A stretch of DNA of 64,000 bases from Episyrphus balteatus (GCF_945859705.1 NC_079136.1:51412094-51476093); one strand, 5' to 3'. Positions 1-12,340 are shown, counted from the stretch's first letter. Numbers and translations: made by a program. Notes: generated by a model from the letters alone, not told the origin.

Positions 1-530
1 ATAAATTTATCCAGCCACGCATTTAGCATCCATGAATTAATTTATTATAATTTATAAAAACATCGCAAAAAACATAGAATTAAAATTTTTACATTAACGG
101 TTCACGTTAAAAGTGCTAGCCCAATTCAGCCACTTTGTCTTGTCTAGCTATGCTTTAAGCCTCCATGAGTTAATTTATTATAATTCATAAAAATATCGCA
201 AAAACACATTGAATTCAAATTTCTATATTAACAGTTCATGTTCAAAATGTAGGCCAAATTCAACCGCTTTGTCAGCTTAAAATTGATGAGCTTATTTCTT
301 ATAATTTATAAAAACATCGCAAATACATAGAATTAAATTTTGTATATTAAAAGTGTGGGGCCTACACAGCCACTTTGTTAGCTTTAAATTTTTTCCGGTC
401 ACGTGTTTAGCCTCTATAAATTAATTTCTTATAATTCACGAAAACTTCGCAAAAAACATAGAATTAAATTTTCTACATTAAAGGTTTATGTTTAAAGTAT
501 AGGCCCCATTTAGCCGCTTTGTCTTCAAAA
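1..530. repeat. Tandem repeat, four ~130-bp copies, in an SLC26-like gene intron
   Basis: Four diverged copies of one AT-rich unit lie head to tail, with recognisable cores near 31, 163, 283 and 413. Each core reads roughly TTAATTTATTATAATTTATA followed by AAAACATCGCAAAAA, and each unit ends with a GCC...CCACTTTGT motif. The spacing is about 120-132 bp. The left edge may run off the window. The array sits in the intron before the exon at 679, so it is intronic satellite-like DNA. No coding potential is seen. Confidence 0.75.
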
Positions 531-678
531 CCTTTTCATTTCTTTCGTTCAGCTTAGTTTTAAATTTTTCATAAAATTTCTTTGGATCAATTTATTGAAT
601 TGCATTTTTACTACATATTTTGCTTTTTATCTAAGCTTTACTCAAATATGTGAATAAAACAACTTATTCCCATTTCAG

Positions 679-1187
679 AAATCGATTTACTACCTGGATT
701 GGCAACATTCCTTGCATGCCTGGCTCTACCCTTAGAAGTTGGAATTCTCCTTGGAATGGGTCTAAATGTCATCTTTATTCTCTACAATGCAGCTCGACCA
801 AAACTAACAACCGAAATTCTAACAACCCCCGGTGGAGTTGAATATCTCATAATCACCCCTGATCGCTGTTTAATCTTTCCCTCAGTGGATTATGTACGCA
901 ATCTTGTTACTAAACATTCAATGCGTCAAAATCTACCAGTTGTCATTGATGCATCACATGTCTATGGAGCTGACTATACAGCTGCCACAGTAATTGAATC
1001 ACTCTTCCATGATTTTGCTGATCGTGGTCAATTGCTTTTCTTCTATAATCTTAAACCAAGTGTTTGTACTATTTTTGAGAGTCTTACACCTGATGATTTT
1101 GCTGTTTATTATCAAGAAGAACAATTAGATGAATTACTTAAAGAAAGAAATTACTCACAACAAAAGAAACCAGAAGTGACAGTGTAA
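679..1187 (+). CDS. 3' terminal exon of an SLC26A11-like anion (sulfate) transporter
   Basis: This exon encodes the C-terminal part of a sodium-independent sulfate/anion transporter of the SLC26 (SulP) family, a plasma- or endomembrane exchanger. A pyrimidine-rich acceptor ending TTTCAG precedes 679. The first two bases complete a split codon, then about 168 codons run to TAA at 1185-1187. The first ~35 residues are the last membrane segments (LATFLACLALPLEVGILLG...). The rest is a cytoplasmic STAS domain with the family pattern ITPDRCLIFPSVDYVR, then VVIDASHVYGADYTAATVI. The upstream exons lie left of the window, so there is no start codon here. Closest family guess is SLC26A11; which fly paralogue it is cannot be told from one exon. 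Confidence 0.85.
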
Positions 1188-1670
1188 CTTTAAGTTATAA
1201 GTGATAAGTTTTTTTTCTTCTGGAATGGTTTTTGTTAACTACCATGTATTGAACTCGCTGTAGTTGTTGTTGTGATTCTAAATTTAAAAGTGTTTAAAAA
1301 AATCACTTTTACATTTAGACAAAAAAAAAAAGGGTAGGACCTCTAAAAGTGTCTTACATAACTGCACACACTAATTTTTAAGTACGATATTTATTTATTT
1401 AGTTTTTTAATTAAATATAAAACAACTTTTTGTATAAGAATTTGTTTAAGTATAGGTTAGCCTCTTAGAATTAAAAATGATTTTATAAACCAATCAAAAA
1501 CACTCAATTGTTGATTTACTGACAAATTTTTGTTGGGTCAAAATTCACTGACAGATTATTACCCATTTTAAACTACACTTCCTTAAAAGAATAATATTCG
1601 TTTATAAAGAAGAATATTGACAACTTTCAGTGAATTGGTACTCATGCTCATTAAAAATTGTATCTTTCTA

Positions 1671-1676
1671 AATAAA
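1671..1676 (+). terminator. Candidate poly(A) signal of the SLC26-like gene
   Basis: AATAAA lies about 480 bases after the stop and is followed by an A-run. It is a plausible cleavage signal, but AATAAA is frequent by chance in DNA this AT-rich. Confidence 0.3.
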
Positions 1677-1699
1677 AAAAAAAAAAATTCGTTAAGTTG

Positions 1700-2850
1700 G
1701 TTTTAAAAAGTTCTTGGGACCGTTTATGTATTACATAGATATTTTAGTCATGTTTAAATCGTACGATAATGTACTTAGAGTGAACTAAATAGCTATTGCA
1801 ATATTATGCAGACACATTTATAATTATTGTAATTTGAAATATAAAAACTTTTAGTTATTAAGTTTAATTTTAAAAATAATAAATACGAGATGTTGAATAA
1901 AGAAATTTAGTTTAAATAATCTGGATTACCTATCAGTTTAATTTCCATTATGAATATCATTTTCCTTTACTCAATATTTTTAGATTTTATTTTACTTTTC
2001 ACCACAATTTAGTACTTCAGAGTACTTTCTGGATTTACTCCAGATTTTAATAAGATTTACACATTTATGATACGGTTTGTAATTCTATACACTACGAAGG
2101 ATCTTGTACCTCTATGAATGTGGAGTCCAAACCCCGAAATGTCCTCAAGATTCCATATTTTGGCCAGACAATGGTCAACTGATTATGTTATTTAATTAGC
2201 AGAGAAAATTTTCCTAAGCAAACAAAAATTAAAACAAAAATATTCTACATACGCCACAGTGACCTGATAGTTTTAATGCACTGTTTGATATCGCTTGGGG
2301 GAGTTTTCTCTGTTCTGTTGTTTACACAGCTGCCGTTAACTCTTACTCTCATACTTTCTGTACATTGTCTAACCTTATGAACTTTTGAAATTAAAAGAAT
2401 ATTTTTTTAACTGTTCTTAAATGTACCTGCCATAAAATCATTTTCTTAGTTTTAAAAACTTGGAATTTAAAAACTAAGAAAAACATTCAAAAATGTTTGA
2501 AAATTGAATAAAAAGTAAAAGTTTGTTATACAAGAAACGTAGACAATTAATTTCGCGTCTTTTATGTTAAAACACTTTTTCGATATTCTGAATATTAAAA
2601 AAGTTACAGGCCAAAAAAGTAAAAAACCCAGAAAATAGAAAATTTTCAAGTTTTGAGCACTTTTATCAAAATTATGAAAAAAAACTTCCGAGAAAAGATT
2701 GTTTACCTAAGTATGAACCATTTACTAAGCAAAAAAGGCAAAAAGCCATAATTCTTTGCGTATGTGTCCTTTTTTACTTAGTATCTCACAACTTTGTTTA
2801 TGAACACGCCTTTGGCGTATGAACACGCCTTTTTACTTAAAATCAATAAC
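1700..2850. other. Intergenic AT-rich DNA, no gene recognised
   Basis: Only short chance frames are present. Around 2725-2835 the motif ACTAAGCAAAAA...TTTTTACTTAGT with ACACGCCTTT appears; a related inverted pair (GCCCTTTTTACTTAG / CTAAGCAAAAAGGGC) recurs at 4627-4684, with a third half near 4862. These are small dispersed repeats. Confidence 0.4.
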
Positions 2851-3308
2851 AGGTGTGTTTTTTATTACCACCGGTCTTAACTGGACAAAAAAAACGCCTC
2901 GGGGCTTAACCTGAAATCTTGGCAGCACTGTATATTGAATGTTCCGAAAACAGCAGACACAACAAAAATTTAGAGTTGTCATATTTTTCGCTTTCGTCAT
3001 TTTCTTGTATTTTTCATGTATGTTTTACAAAGAGATACAAAAATGTATGCTAGCAAAACTATTTTAATACATTTTGTCCTTCCAAACGTGAGTTTTCACG
3101 TTTTTAAACAAATTCTAAACAATTTATGAAAAAATTAGTTTGGTAGCACAGATTTAAAACTCTTCAAAAAGTTAAGCCCAGAGAAATCTCCGGGCTAAAC
3201 AACTAAGCCCAAGGGGCTAAGGTGTTGTTGTATTTAACATGTAAATTGCTTAGCCCAGACTGCGTTTTGTTTGTCCAGTTAAGACCGGTTGTAATAAAAA
3301 ACACACCT
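2851..3308. mobile_element. Palindromic non-autonomous DNA transposon, AGGTGTG ends, 3-bp TSD
   Basis: The left end AGGTGTGTTTTTTATTAC and the following ACCGGTCTTAACTGGACAAA are matched in inverted orientation at the right end (…TTTGTCCAGTTAAGACCGGT then GTAATAAAAAACACACCT), giving about 45 bp of terminal inverted repeat. AAC flanks both sides (2848-2850 and 3309-3311), a 3-bp target duplication. There is no coding capacity. The same terminal hexamers and a 3-bp duplication occur in the element at 22124-22958. Confidence 0.75.
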
Positions 3309-3311
3309 AAC

Positions 3312-5600
3312 GTTGATTTAAAAATTAAGAAAAATTTTCAAAAATATTAATTTCGGATTTTTTTTTAATTTAAATTTTTTTTTTTGAAAATCAAATTTTT
3401 CAAAAGGGGTCAAATAGTTCCAAAAAAATAGATTTTCCATCATTTTACATAGATAAAAAATCAAAAATTAGAAAATATTATGGTGTTTTATAGCCTCATT
3501 TTTGGCATGTGCAAACAAAATTTCAAATGCAAAAAATTTTTCTTATTTGACCTAATCCAGAAAAACTAAGTACGTCATCGTGTTCAGCATACTCAAATTA
3601 TCTTTAGTAGATATGAGAGCCCTCTGTCGGAAAAAAAAGTTCCTTTTTCGAACACAGTGTATTTATATCGGCCGAATCTTTTTACAATCAGGTACATATT
3701 TCATAGACATGCGACAGGTTTCAGGGGACAATTTTTTAAATGAACACTTGACAATTGTGTAAATTCTGAGTTTCCGCCAAGTATTGATAGTGAAGTGACA
3801 AGTTCTTTAAACCATTTAAAATTACATATTTACTTCTCGAATGAAAGTGATAAATATTCTGAAATGCAATTGAGTGGAATACGCTTTCCTTGGCTTTAAA
3901 AAAAAGATTTAACAGATTAATGACAAATTTTCCGACTGTAACAGTAAAGCAGAAAAAATCGGTCATAATTGGAAGCATCCCATAAAAAGAAAATATGCCC
4001 TTGGTGCTAAAATCCAAGTATTATGTGCGTAATACCGAATTAAGTTTTCTGAAAGCAAATGTCATATAAAATTGGATCAAAATGTCTGTCGCGAAACAAA
4101 TAACCCGAGGTATCTCGTTAACCAGAAAAACAAATCGTATCCAAAAAAAATTAGCCAGATTTTACCAAAAAAAAACCGGCTTAATATCTGGAAAACACTT
4201 TCCGTTTTGTTTGGAAAATGACTGAGATACATTAGCGAAAAAACTTAAACTATTTAGTAAAATGCTAAACCATTTTTAGTAAATTACTAAGTTGTTGAAT
4301 TATTATTTTTGATGTTTTTTTGTTTTTTTTTTTAAGTTATTTAATTTTTTTAACTATGAATTAATGTCTATTTTTGCTTATGAAATGTTATGAAACATCT
4401 TTTATTTTATTGGTTTAAGTTAATTACAAGATTATGGCAATTTTTCCGACTCTTTTCATTTAGCCAAAAGAGCACATTTGCACTCTTCATGTGTTTTACT
4501 TATTAAAATAGGGCGTAGGTTTTTCCATATTCTTTTAAATGTTTTAAAAATATTTAATTTAAAGGTGCGAAAACCAGAAATAATAAAATTCAATTTAGGT
4601 ACTAAAAACTACAAAAGTGGATATGCGCCCTTTTTACTTAGCACGGCATTGCACATCTTATGTGTTTTACTAAGCAAAAAGGGCGTATGTCCATTTTCTC
4701 TTAAAATACACAACATATAATAAAATCATGAATGCCATAAAATAATACATTTTTTGAAAAGAATACATCATTTTTTTAAAATTTTGAAAAATAATAAATT
4801 TAAGGGTGCGAAATCCAGAAACACTAAAATTCATTTATCTCAAAACTACAAAAATGGATATGCGCCCTTTTTGCTTAGAACGGCAGACTATTCACTACTA
4901 CAAAAATTATTAATATCCCTTTTCTACCAAATGAATAAACTTAAAAATACAAAATTGCACGTCTTCAATTTTCACTTGTAAGACAAGGCTATAAAATACT
5001 CACTAATCATTTAAGATTCAAGATTTGAAAAAAAAAAAAATTTAAAAAAAGTAAAAATAAAAAACAAAAAAGTGCATTTTTTACCAAAAAGTATAATTAA
5101 CTTTTGTATTTATAGCGATTAAAAAAAAAGTTTTATAACAGAGTTGTAGAGAATTTTAAGTTAAACAATATTTTTTCGGAAGGTTTTTTTTCATAATTTT
5201 GATAAAAACTGCTCTCAAAACTTGAAAATTTTCATATTTTTCCTGTTTTTACTATTTTGGCTTGTAACTTTTTTAATATTCAAAATATCGAAAAAATGTT
5301 CTTAGCATTAAAAAAGGCGAAATTTAACTGTTCTAGAATCAACAGAAGTCGCGATATTTAAAAATTAAAATCCAAGATGGTGGCCAAAATAAGTTAAACA
5401 ATATCTCTGCTTTTGGCCCTCGGACTTATGAGCCTGCAACTAAATTTCATTGGTTCACTTTATTCTATTTTAATAGATCTACTTCACTGATTTGTAGTGT
5501 AGTTTTTTCCCTTTTAATATCGCCATCTATATTTCGAATGCAGAAATTACACATTATATACATATGATAACCGAATATAACTATCTCATTCTTTCGCACT
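3312..5600. other. Intergenic AT-rich DNA between SLC26-like gene and Tsp97E
   Basis: No gene is recognised. The stretch includes the small inverted pair at 4627-4684 and long A/T runs. Frames up to about 90 codons occur on both strands but none shows a domain, splice context or conserved-looking composition. Confidence 0.35.
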
Positions 5601-5901
5601 GTCTAAAACATAAATTTTGACACTTGCACATCATTTTCGTTGTCTTCTTTTGTCTTTTTTGTCTATGAACTGGTGCGAGCGAAGTCAAACAAAAGTGAGA
5701 GTTGCCAGTGCAGGTGCACTACCTACCTACATCAAATGTTGTAATTGTACGAAAGAAGAAAAGAACGCACAGATTTCTTTATCAACATTCAATCAACGAA
5801 AATTAATCAAAAAAAACTAATAAATTAACTTTTAAATAATAAATAAAAGTTTAAATTGAATTCTTTGATTGTTTGTAAGTGTTTTCAATAAACCAGCAAT
5901 T

Positions 5902-5961
5902 ATGTGCGGAGGTTTTACGTGCTCGAAAAACGCTCTTATTGCACTCAATATTCTTTATGTG
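5902..5961 (+). CDS. Tsp97E: Tsp97E coding exon 1
   Basis: ATG at 5902 opens 20 codons, MCGGFTCSKNALIALNILYV, ending at a GTAAGC donor at 5962. The Cys residues near the N-terminus are candidate palmitoylation sites, as is usual in tetraspanins. Confidence 0.9.
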
Positions 5962-8900
5962 GTAAGCTTTTTCAAAGGAGCAGATCTCCTTCCCAACCCC
6001 CAAAGGAGTTCTGTTTTTTTCTTATTGATTTTTCTTTTTGTTATTTCCATCGAACTTTTTTGAGGAACTATTTTCTTTTAATGCAAATTACTTTTTCTTA
6101 TAATACAGCTTGTGGGCTTCCTTTTAATTGGAGTTGGTGTCTATGGACGGGCAGCTTCGATTGTAACAAATCTTCCAATTGTCAGTGGCATACTGGCATG
6201 TGGAGTTATTCTAATTTTAATATCAATGCTTGGACTGGCGGGAGCTGTAAAACATCATCAAGTTATGCTGTTCTTTGTATCCTTTAAAAAAAAAAAAATT
6301 CTTTATAATTTATTGAATCTTTTATAGAAAATATTTCATCAGATAGGGTCACAATATTGTAAGGTCAATCACATTCAATTTTTTTATGATAACATTTTTT
6401 TTTATTATCAGTTACTATGACGGAGTTTATGCCTTATCAGTAGCTTGCTTCTCTGCAAAATCAAATTTTTCTATCACTCATCTTTCTGTATGTAAATTTC
6501 TTGCTACTGGAAATTACGTTTGCCTTAAAAAGATTTTGTATAAACAATCGATTGGTTTTTTTTTTGGTAAACAGACATAGTATAGGTAGTATCCAACGAC
6601 AATGTATAGATGCAAATTACTTTTTTTTTTAAGTTTATGAATAATTAGATTGTAGTCGAAGTGGTTGCCTAAAAAAAAAAAGCATACTAATGTGTGTGTT
6701 GCGTTGTCATGGCAACTAAAATGCAAATATTTCCTCTTTGCAGGTACAATATTCATTATCTGAATTGTATACTTTTTCTCTCATACGTAATCAGCTCACT
6801 TTATGTCTTTCAATGTCAATATTTTGAAATCTTAATAAAATTAATGCTAAGGCATGCATAGGTACCTACTGATAACTACTTTATATAAGAATAGATACAG
6901 TCAAACTTCTTTATAACGAACCTTCAAGGAAACAAAAAATTGCTTCGTTTTAAAGAAGTTTTATAAAAAATTCGTTATATAGAAAATTTATTTTTTAACA
7001 CTACATGTGTTCTTTTAAAATAATATGGCACAAAAAAGAACTCATCTTAAGGAAATTTATTCATTTATATTTTTTAGTTAAAACATATCAACTTTGAAAT
7101 TGAACAAGCACATAAATCTTAACTTTAAAATTTTAAGTTAATTCTTTAATATTGTTGATAGTGTACTAAACGACACATCAAATTTTTCAGCCACATATTT
7201 TTCTTTTCTCCACTTTTAATTTCATCAATATTCGCCAATTTCTCTCATAGCGAAATAGCCTTGTGATTGCTAACTTAAAATGTAAACTCAAACGAACGAT
7301 TCACCTGTCTACATAATATGCGTACAATTTCTAAAACATAATATGTAATGTAGCCTTCATGCATCCAAACATACATACATACAATAACTTTAAGAAAATT
7401 CTTGCCAAAATGGGGGGTCCCCTTTTAAAACTCGGTATAAAAATCTAGTGAGCTTTTTTTTTCAAATTTGAAAATTGACATTTCGTTATAAAGAAACGAA
7501 TGTGCTCTTGGGTCAAAAAAATTAGTTCTTTATAAAGAGAATTACGCTATAGGGAACTTCGTTAAAAAGAAACTAATTCGTATGGAATGTTTTTATAGGG
7601 GAAGGGGAACGAAATGAAATTTGCTATAGAGAAAATTACGTTATAAAGAAGTTCGTTATAAAGAAGTTTGACTGTATATCGCCCACTTTGGTCGAGGGGC
7701 GGCAAGATCGATCAAAATTAAAATTTCAAAATTATTCTTTTATTCCATATTACACATGATGTGTTTTTTTAAACACACAGTGTTAGCCCCGATGCTTCGT
7801 GTTTTGTGAACCTACTCAATTTAACCAACCCTAATATAAAACTGTTCCGAATATGGAATCTCCTAATCGTGATCTCAATGCTACCTTCATTAAAATAGTT
7901 AAGTAGGGAATTGCGATAGTAAAAAGGCAAGAATTTTTATTTGTCATATTCTCATATTCGCGGTCAATAATGAAAAGAAAGAATGCTCTTTGTGTCTTCT
8001 TCGAGTCTGTTCAAAATTTAAAAAAATCCAGCACAACGCCAAAAACCACGAATCTGCATTTTTGGACATTTTCACTTTAATGCGCCATTTTACTTATCTA
8101 TTCACTGCGTGGATCCCAATCCTTCATCTGTTGCCTAGAAGCCTAATCTATCCATTTCCGTTGCACGAGTTTCCATAAGATTGCATGAGTTTCCAAAACT
8201 TTGAAGCCTTTTTTTTTTTTTTGAGTTGGTAATCCGGAAGAATTCTCAAAAACGTAACCATCAAAAGAACCATCTTCAACCAACACTTCTTGTTTCGATT
8301 GTGAAGTTGCTAATGTTTTCTGTGATTTGTTATAGAAACATTCCTTAAAACTCCAAGGTTATTTGGAAATGTCCTGCAAACTGTAGGTAAATAGGGCGTT
8401 GCAAGATGATAATAATTTGAGTAAAAACGTTTTTAAAAACTTACATTAATAGTTGTAAGATTTTTGTAAGTACGCAGCCAAATTTTATTGATAACTTTTG
8501 ATAAAATGAATTTACTATTTTTGAGATTTCGAAAATACATACATATATGTGGTTATGGTTATTAAATTTGTTGTTTTTAACATTTCTTTAAGTTTGTCTA
8601 TTTTGATTTACCGGAAAGGTAAGTCACTTATGTAAGATTTACGAAAGTAATAAATTAAACTTGTGCACTTGTTTGATCCCCACCTTACCGTTAGATGATA
8701 ACTTGCAAATAAGGTTAAGTAAGTTGTTTAATTTCCGTATGTTTTTAAGCCCATCAAACAGAAAACCGACTAGTGAACAGTGTGTTTTAGTTTTGTAGAC
8801 CCAAACGCGGCGAAACTCAGAGTTGTGCCTTCTAAGTTTTACTTATATAAATACTTTCGAGATAACGATCTGACTTGACATTATGAAAATAGAACATGCA

Positions 8901-11900
8901 AAAAAAAGTAGGTCTCGCAATTCTGTCTGTTCATATTACGAGGTGCAGCATAAAACACTGGAGCGAATTACTTTGATTTTGGTAGTTATGGGTTTTTGGT
9001 GATTTCCTAAGACCAAAATTAACGGTACTTTCCATTTCCATACGACCAACATGGAAAATGTAGTTTTCCTCAAAAACGGCTCATTCGATTTTGATTGAAA
9101 AAATTCATGTACTGTGGCAAATATGAATCTACTAGCAAATCTTAAAAATTTTTTTTTTTCTCTCTGAACGGCTATACTAATACTACTTCACAGTACATAG
9201 AGTGCAATGATATTTACACCAGAACAAACAAACAACAACATTCGATCACATCATACCGAAACGAATGCTATTTTTTAACCATAATGTAAGAAGCAAATGT
9301 GCGCTTTTTAACGTCTTAAAAAAATATTTTTCAATAAATAAGACGATATGTATTCGGTGTATTTGAATTCAGCGAATGAGGTACTTGAAGTAAAATCGAG
9401 TGTCATGAAACTTGTTTTAAGATATTCATAATTTAATGCAGACTTTAAGTGTTAATGTTAAGAAATTTAAACAAAAACAAATGGTTGTCTGTAAAGTCGA
9501 TTTACTTGAAAACGTTATAAGATGAAAAATTACATACTTTTTTGTTTTCAAAATTTATAAGACGTTGCCTTTCTATTCTTTTATCATTTTATCAATTTTT
9601 GTATATGAAAAGCTTACAAACAAATTACATATATCTAAAAGCATAATATTTTTTCATGAAAAACGAAAAAAAATACCTTTTTATAAATTTTATAACATCT
9701 AAAAGCTAATTATTTCAGCTTAAAATATTCACCACAATCATGTTGGTACGACATCTACAAAAAGAGATGGAATTTTTTGAATGCCATCAGTAGCTAGCCT
9801 TACTGTAAAAGATCTCCACAGTTATTTTGTGGAAATTTTGCACTTTTGGAGCATAAGATTGTACAGCTTGTAGAACATTTACTGTTATGTAAGATATATC
9901 AAATGAAAGGTTATATTATTTATTTACGAAATAAATCAAATTTGTAAGTGTTGTGACCTTTTAAAAAACTATCAAAAAAGGTAGTCGGCTTCTTCGACCC
10001 ATCTTTCTAGAATGAAACCAACTGTGTTTACTGTGGTTATTACAACAAACAAAAAAAAAAACTTGGAAAAACCATAAAAAGTACTATTAAAAAAAAACTC
10101 ATATTATTTATTCTGCAAGTTATTATCCTTAACAAACTAAATAGTACATGATCATCCTCTTCCTGTTGTTCCTCATTCAATTCTCAATTGCCAGTTCATG
10201 TCTAGCAGTTAACTCGGTCCAACAACAAGAATTGGCTGAACAAGGATGGAATAATGTACCAAATTCAATTAGGAAGGAAGTTCAAGATACCTTCTTTTGT
10301 TGTGGCTTCAATTCAACATCAATTTCGACTGAAGATACTTCGTGTGATATAATTAATAAACAATGTTGCATCGGTTCGTTCGATATGAGCTGTCAATGTC
10401 CACCATGTCTACCAATGCTTGAGGATAAAATTGATTATGCTTTCAAATTGTGTGGTGGTGTTGGAATATTCTTCAGTTTTACTGAGGTAAGTTTTTATTA
10501 CAGAAATTACAACAAAAAGCATAATTATTTATTAACCATTCAAGTAACTTTACTAATACAAATAACATTTATTATATTCCATTTACTAATTCTATTTAAC
10601 AGTTTGTTGGTGTTTGGTTAACTGTTCGCTATCGAAATCAAAAGGATCCTCGAGGATTGCCAAGTGCATTCCTTTAAAATAGAGATTCTCTTCATTCACC
10701 TTCATTTCCTCCACAGTTTTTAACATCGCTTTAAGTTAAATAATCCGATCAACAAAAAAAAAATTATGAAGATGCATTATTCTAATATTAATGAGAGATG
10801 TTTTAACAAGAGAGACGACCCCCCGTGTGTGTGTGTGCTATTAAAATAATCATTTCCTAAACAAAACAAAAAAATTAAATACGCGCCAGTGTTTAAAAAA
10901 TAATCCATAATTTATTATTAATCGAAAGTATTATTTTAAACGAAACATTAACCATATATTTGTGTTTGTTGTGCTTGTAAACTTAAACTTAAGCTTTTAA
11001 CGTAACTTTTAAGGGAAGAACAAGTATTTAATTTTTGTTTGCTCTTTGGGTTTAAATTTTCAATTTTCGAAAACATTTGGAGAACAACCTATTTTACCTA
11101 GGTGAGATTAATTTTTTTCGGCTTTTTCAATGTGTTATCGTTTTGTTTTAAAACAATCATTGTAAAGTTTTATAGTTATTTTATTTATTTTTTCATGTAG
11201 TTTGGATACTGTTATTTATTTATTATTATTTTTTTTTTTTTTTCAAAATATTACAATTGAGGAGTAACTTTTCAAAAGGAGGTAAAATCACTTTCACTTT
11301 TTTCAAGCTAAGTGTGCAGTTCCGTTCTCCATATTCCAACGCTTAATTTAACTAGCATAAGTTAAATCAAAACTGCAAATTAATCCCACAAATCGACCTC
11401 TGAAATCCGGTGAAAACTAAAAATCGTATGAAAAATCACAATTTTAGGTTTTGTTTTTCGATTTTCTGAGAAATGACAAAAAATGTTTTAAGCCCCTCCT
11501 CAAAGCGAAATACTGCAAAAAATACAGTAGACCACTCCACCCATAAATTTCGATAAAGTGTCGATAAAAAATAGGTACAGAACAATTTAATCAATTGCAT
11601 TCTTCGCCAGGAAGCGAACATTCGTCACAATTCCGTCCTGAAATAGGCTATCAATGTATCCAAGTCAATAGATTTAAGAATTAGTCACAAAATCTCCTTG
11701 TTAAAGCATAAAATTAGGTTCTCATCCGATCTTGACTGCCTATTTTTATGTGAAATGGTGAAAGAACCAAGATTCTTTGTAAGAATGTCTTACTGCTTAA
11801 ATGCCTTCTTAGTTCGTAAATACAACGAATAGCAAAAAAAATTCTCTCTTCGATTTCAGCAATAATGTCATTTCCCAAAGTAATAGTGGTAAACAAAGTC

Positions 11901-12340
11901 TCCACTTCAATAAAATTAAAAATTGTATAAATGTCGGATTTTTTTGGATATATTTCTCTCTTCTTGAATGTGGAGATAACGAGTTTTCGTGAATTCGGGA
12001 TCTAGTCTTTAGCATATAGCCTTTGTGTGTCATATAAGATTAGGGATTGAGATTAATGCACTTTTATCTTTTTGTAGATGCTCCTAATTTCATTTCATAT
12101 AAAGTTAATTGTTTATTTTGTTATCATTTACCATTACTAACGTTTAATTATTTTCTTTAGTATGTAAGTACATTGTTTAGTAAATATGTTGTTGTTGACC
12201 ACGTACATATTCAATTCTAATTTCTGTACAATTAATTTCAGGTTTTAGCTGTCTTTATAGCTCGTCATTACAGAAATCAGCACGATCCTGCCTATTTACC
12301 CGCTCGCGCAGTTTTTCCCACCACAGGCTATATCTACTAG
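5902..12340 (+). CDS. Tsp97E: Tetraspanin of the TSPAN13/31 type (fly Tsp97E), two alternative C-termini
   Basis: A four-transmembrane tetraspanin. Shared coding exons are 5902-5961, 6109-6276 and 10145-10486, all joined in phase 0 (20, 56 and 114 codons). The last exon is either 10603-10677 (product 214 residues) or 12242-12340 (222 residues). The N-terminus MCGGFTCSKNALIALNILYV is typical of this subgroup. TM1, TM2 and TM3 lie near residues 12-32, 45-67 and 75-95. The large loop carries CCG at 128-130 plus further Cys (including a CC at 150-151), and TM4 spans the exon 3/last exon junction. The proximal tail ends PSAFL, as in TSPAN13/31. Intron 2 (3.9 kb) contains a pogo-like element. The gene symbol rests on remembered family similarity, not on a search. 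Confidence 0.9.
6109..6276 (+). CDS. Tsp97E: Tsp97E coding exon 2
   Basis: The acceptor TAATACAG precedes 6109. The 56 codons cover the rest of TM1, the small loop and TM2, ending VMLFF. The donor is GTATCC at 6277, weaker than the others, but exon 3 resumes in frame with YMIILF, as the family requires. Confidence 0.88.
6898..7674 (-). mobile_element. Degenerate pogo/Tigger-like element with CENP-B-type HTH remnant
   Basis: The ends are CAGTCAAACTTCTTTATAAC… and …GTTATAAAGAAGTTTGACTG, flanked by TA on both sides (6896-6897, 7675-7676). Around 7148-7245 the minus strand reads, with frame damage, GEKKKYVAEKF then DVSFSTLSTILK, the pattern of the N-terminal helix-turn-helix of pogo/CENP-B transposases. 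The DDE domain is absent, so this is a deleted, dead copy inside intron 2 of the tetraspanin. Assignment to pogo rests on this HTH pattern and on the TIR/TA structure. Confidence 0.7.
8880..9170 (+). repeat. Partial DINE-like dispersed repeat
   Basis: This segment (…GTAGGTCTCGCAATTCTGTCTGTTC…, then ACGGTACTTTCC and CTCAAAAACGGCTCATTCGA) resembles the 5' half of the ~1-kb repeats at 53469 and 56811. It sits in intron 2 of the tetraspanin. Confidence 0.5.
10145..10486 (+). CDS. Tsp97E: Tsp97E coding exon 3 (TM3 and large extracellular loop)
   Basis: The acceptor AAATAG precedes 10145. The 114 codons include TM3, the CCG motif, further loop cysteines and the first half of TM4. The donor GTAAGT starts at 10487. 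The reading frame continues past the donor only as intron. Confidence 0.92.
10603..10677 (+). CDS. Tsp97E: Tsp97E last exon, proximal (canonical) form
   Basis: The acceptor TTTAACAG precedes 10603. Twenty-four codons FVGVWLTVRYRNQKDPRGLP then SAFL precede TAA at 10675. The intron from exon 3 is only 116 bases. The tail matches the conserved C-terminus of TSPAN13/31. Confidence 0.88.
   Translation, partial: FVGVWLTVRYRNQKDPRGLPSAFL
11700..11930 (-). pseudogene. Degenerate LINE reverse transcriptase C-terminal fragment
   Basis: The minus strand reads TLGNDIIAEIEERIFFAIRC then IYELRRHLSSKTFLQR. This matches the region downstream of the catalytic box in many insect LINEs (EI..RI..A.R..Y.LR..L.SK). 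Frames are broken on both sides. It lies in the alternative intron between the two last exons of the tetraspanin. Confidence 0.5.
12242..12340 (+). CDS. Tsp97E: Tsp97E last exon, distal alternative form
   Basis: The acceptor AATTTCAG precedes 12242. Thirty-two codons run from VLAVFIARHYRNQHDPAYLP to GYIY before TAG. The pattern hydrophobic stretch, R-x-YRNQ-x-DP parallels the proximal exon in the same phase, so this looks like a diverged duplicate used as a mutually exclusive terminal exon. Its tail is eight residues longer and shares nothing after DP. Confidence 0.82.
   Translation, partial: VLAVFIARHYRNQHDPAYLPARAVFPTTGYIY

Noticed and set aside
3736..4017. 93-codon minus-strand frame
   Set aside because: AT-rich chance frame without motifs or splice context.
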